Shown: positions 61,703 to 62,150 of the stretch, piece after piece
Numbering within the stretch: position 1 is the stretch's first letter
How the letters are laid out: each line of letters starts with the position of its first letter
NCBI GenBank assembly: GCA_027488965.1
Contig: JAIYAO010000075.1
Location: 1 to 62,150, forward strand
Source of the DNA: Alphaproteobacteria bacterium
GTDB lineage: Bacteria; Pseudomonadota; Alphaproteobacteria; Caulobacterales; Aquidulcibacteraceae
Length of the DNA stretch: 62,150 bases
Reading direction: 5' to 3'
Notes under the pieces: model-generated
What the model was told of the DNA's origin: nothing
What the model saw: only the letters and a program-made list of their open reading frames with translations
Database searches by the model: none
Program-made: the position numbers and the translations under genes

Positions 61703-62150
61703 CTACCAGGCCGGTGCGAGGCGGACGGTGGACGGCATGGCGTTATCGACGGTCGGCACGAAGTAGAGGCCGATGAACGCCGCGGCGATGGACAGGGCTA
61801 GACCTGCGCGCTTTAGACCCGAGAGGATGCCGCCGCGGGCGGATTCGCGGCTCAGCGCCTCGGCCCGCAGCCGCAGCCGCTCCAGGCCGGCGCGGAAGGC
61901 CGGATTGTCGATGTCGAGCATCAGCGGAAACACCTGCTTGGAGATGTCGTTGCAGATCCGGAAGACGCGATAGTCATAATCCGTCGGATCGAGACCAAGC
62001 GCCTTGTGGAAGGCGGGCCTCGCGTGGTCGCGCACGTACATCGTGGCGTACACCGAAAGCAGGAAGAACCGGATCCAGAGCTTGTTGGCCCCGCGCAGCA
62101 GCTTGGGGTCCGCGCGCATGATCAGCGCAAACGCCTCGCCGTGGCGGAAC
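61703..62150 (-). CDS. acsF: Mg-protoporphyrin IX monomethyl ester oxidative cyclase (partial)
   Basis: C-terminal part of the oxygen-dependent cyclase that forms ring E. The frame is open at the window edge, so about 149 residues of roughly 350 are seen. [20 protein letters not shown] contains the di-iron His/Glu ligands, and [40 protein letters not shown] and [20 protein letters not shown] are diagnostic. It ends with a hydrophobic helix near [15 protein letters not shown]. Its presence, without bchE in view, indicates pigment synthesis using O2. The rest and probably puhABC lie beyond the window. Confidence 0.95.
   Translation of the reverse strand, partial: FRHGEAFALIMRADPKLLRGANKLWIRFFLLSVYATMYVRDHARPAFHKALGLDPTDYDYRVFRICNDISKQVFPLMLDIDNPAFRAGLERLRLRAEALSRESARGGILSGLKRAGLALSIAAAFIGLYFVPTVDNAMPSTVRLAPAW

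Overview
The window is GC-rich DNA from an alphaproteobacterium that makes bacteriochlorophyll. The right 24 kb (about 38.3-62.15 kb) is a large part of a photosynthesis gene cluster. It has reaction-centre and LH1 genes of the purple-bacterial type (pufBALM), chlorophyllide reductase (bchXYZ), Mg-chelatase subunits (bchI, bchD) with bchO, a crtI/B/C/D/E/F carotenoid set without crtA, and the oxygen-dependent cyclase acsF. AcsF and the absence of bchE suggest bacteriochlorophyll synthesis in air, as in aerobic anoxygenic phototrophs. The housekeeping half (hemC-hemD-mitofilin-HemY, rpmH-rnpA-yidC-engB, type-2 pyrF, bdhA, DUF3422) fits Alphaproteobacteria. I cannot resolve the order from this window alone.

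Layout. 0-2.8 kb: end of a tripartite ABC/HlyD/OMF exporter operon. 2.8-9 kb: minus-strand glutathione peroxidase, CoA-transferase, tRNA-Thr and the hemC-hemD-mitofilin-HemY operon. 9-10.5 kb: three unannotated 38-39-residue hydrophobic proteins, two intrinsic terminators and a TetR regulator. 10.5-20 kb: gpsA-Rieske, DUF2167, a DUF350-protease-pyrF operon, bdhA-patatin, small hypotheticals, an SDR and palindromic intergenic repeats. 20-23.3 kb: rpmH-rnpA-yidC-engB. 23.4-25.3 kb: hypothetical and membrane proteins. 25.4-29.8 kb: DUF547-VTT-flavin disulfide reductase and an orphan histidine kinase. 29.9-33 kb: gamma-glutamyltransferase, P1 peptidase and tRNA-Arg. 33-38.2 kb: two photolyase/cryptochrome-family flavoproteins (one apparently with its domains in swapped order), a renalase-like oxidoreductase and DUF3422.

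Photosynthesis cluster. The plus strand carries bchI-bchD-bchO-crtI-crtB-(52-aa membrane protein), then crtE-crtF-bchC-bchX-bchY-bchZ-(59-aa ORF)-pufB-pufA-pufL-pufM-dxs. The minus strand carries crtD-crtC (divergent from crtE) and acsF-puhE-hemA-idi. Precursor supply (dxs, idi and crtE for isoprenoids, hemA for tetrapyrrole) is therefore embedded among the pigment genes. The crtI, crtD/crtE and bchC control regions share one operator layout matching CrtJ/PpsR sites: a half-site ending ACA, 8 bp, then TGTCCA-N7-TGACA. A strong stem-loop lies between pufA and pufL.

Points deserving attention: the tandem micro-proteins beside TetR, the lack of ordinary start codons for rnpA and crtC, the shared three-half-site operators, the 59-aa ORF where pufQ normally sits, the C-terminal extensions on PufB and PufM, and the domain-swapped photolyase relative with a sigma-E-like promoter very close to its start codon. 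No gene-free stretch longer than about 300 bases remains once the small genes are counted.
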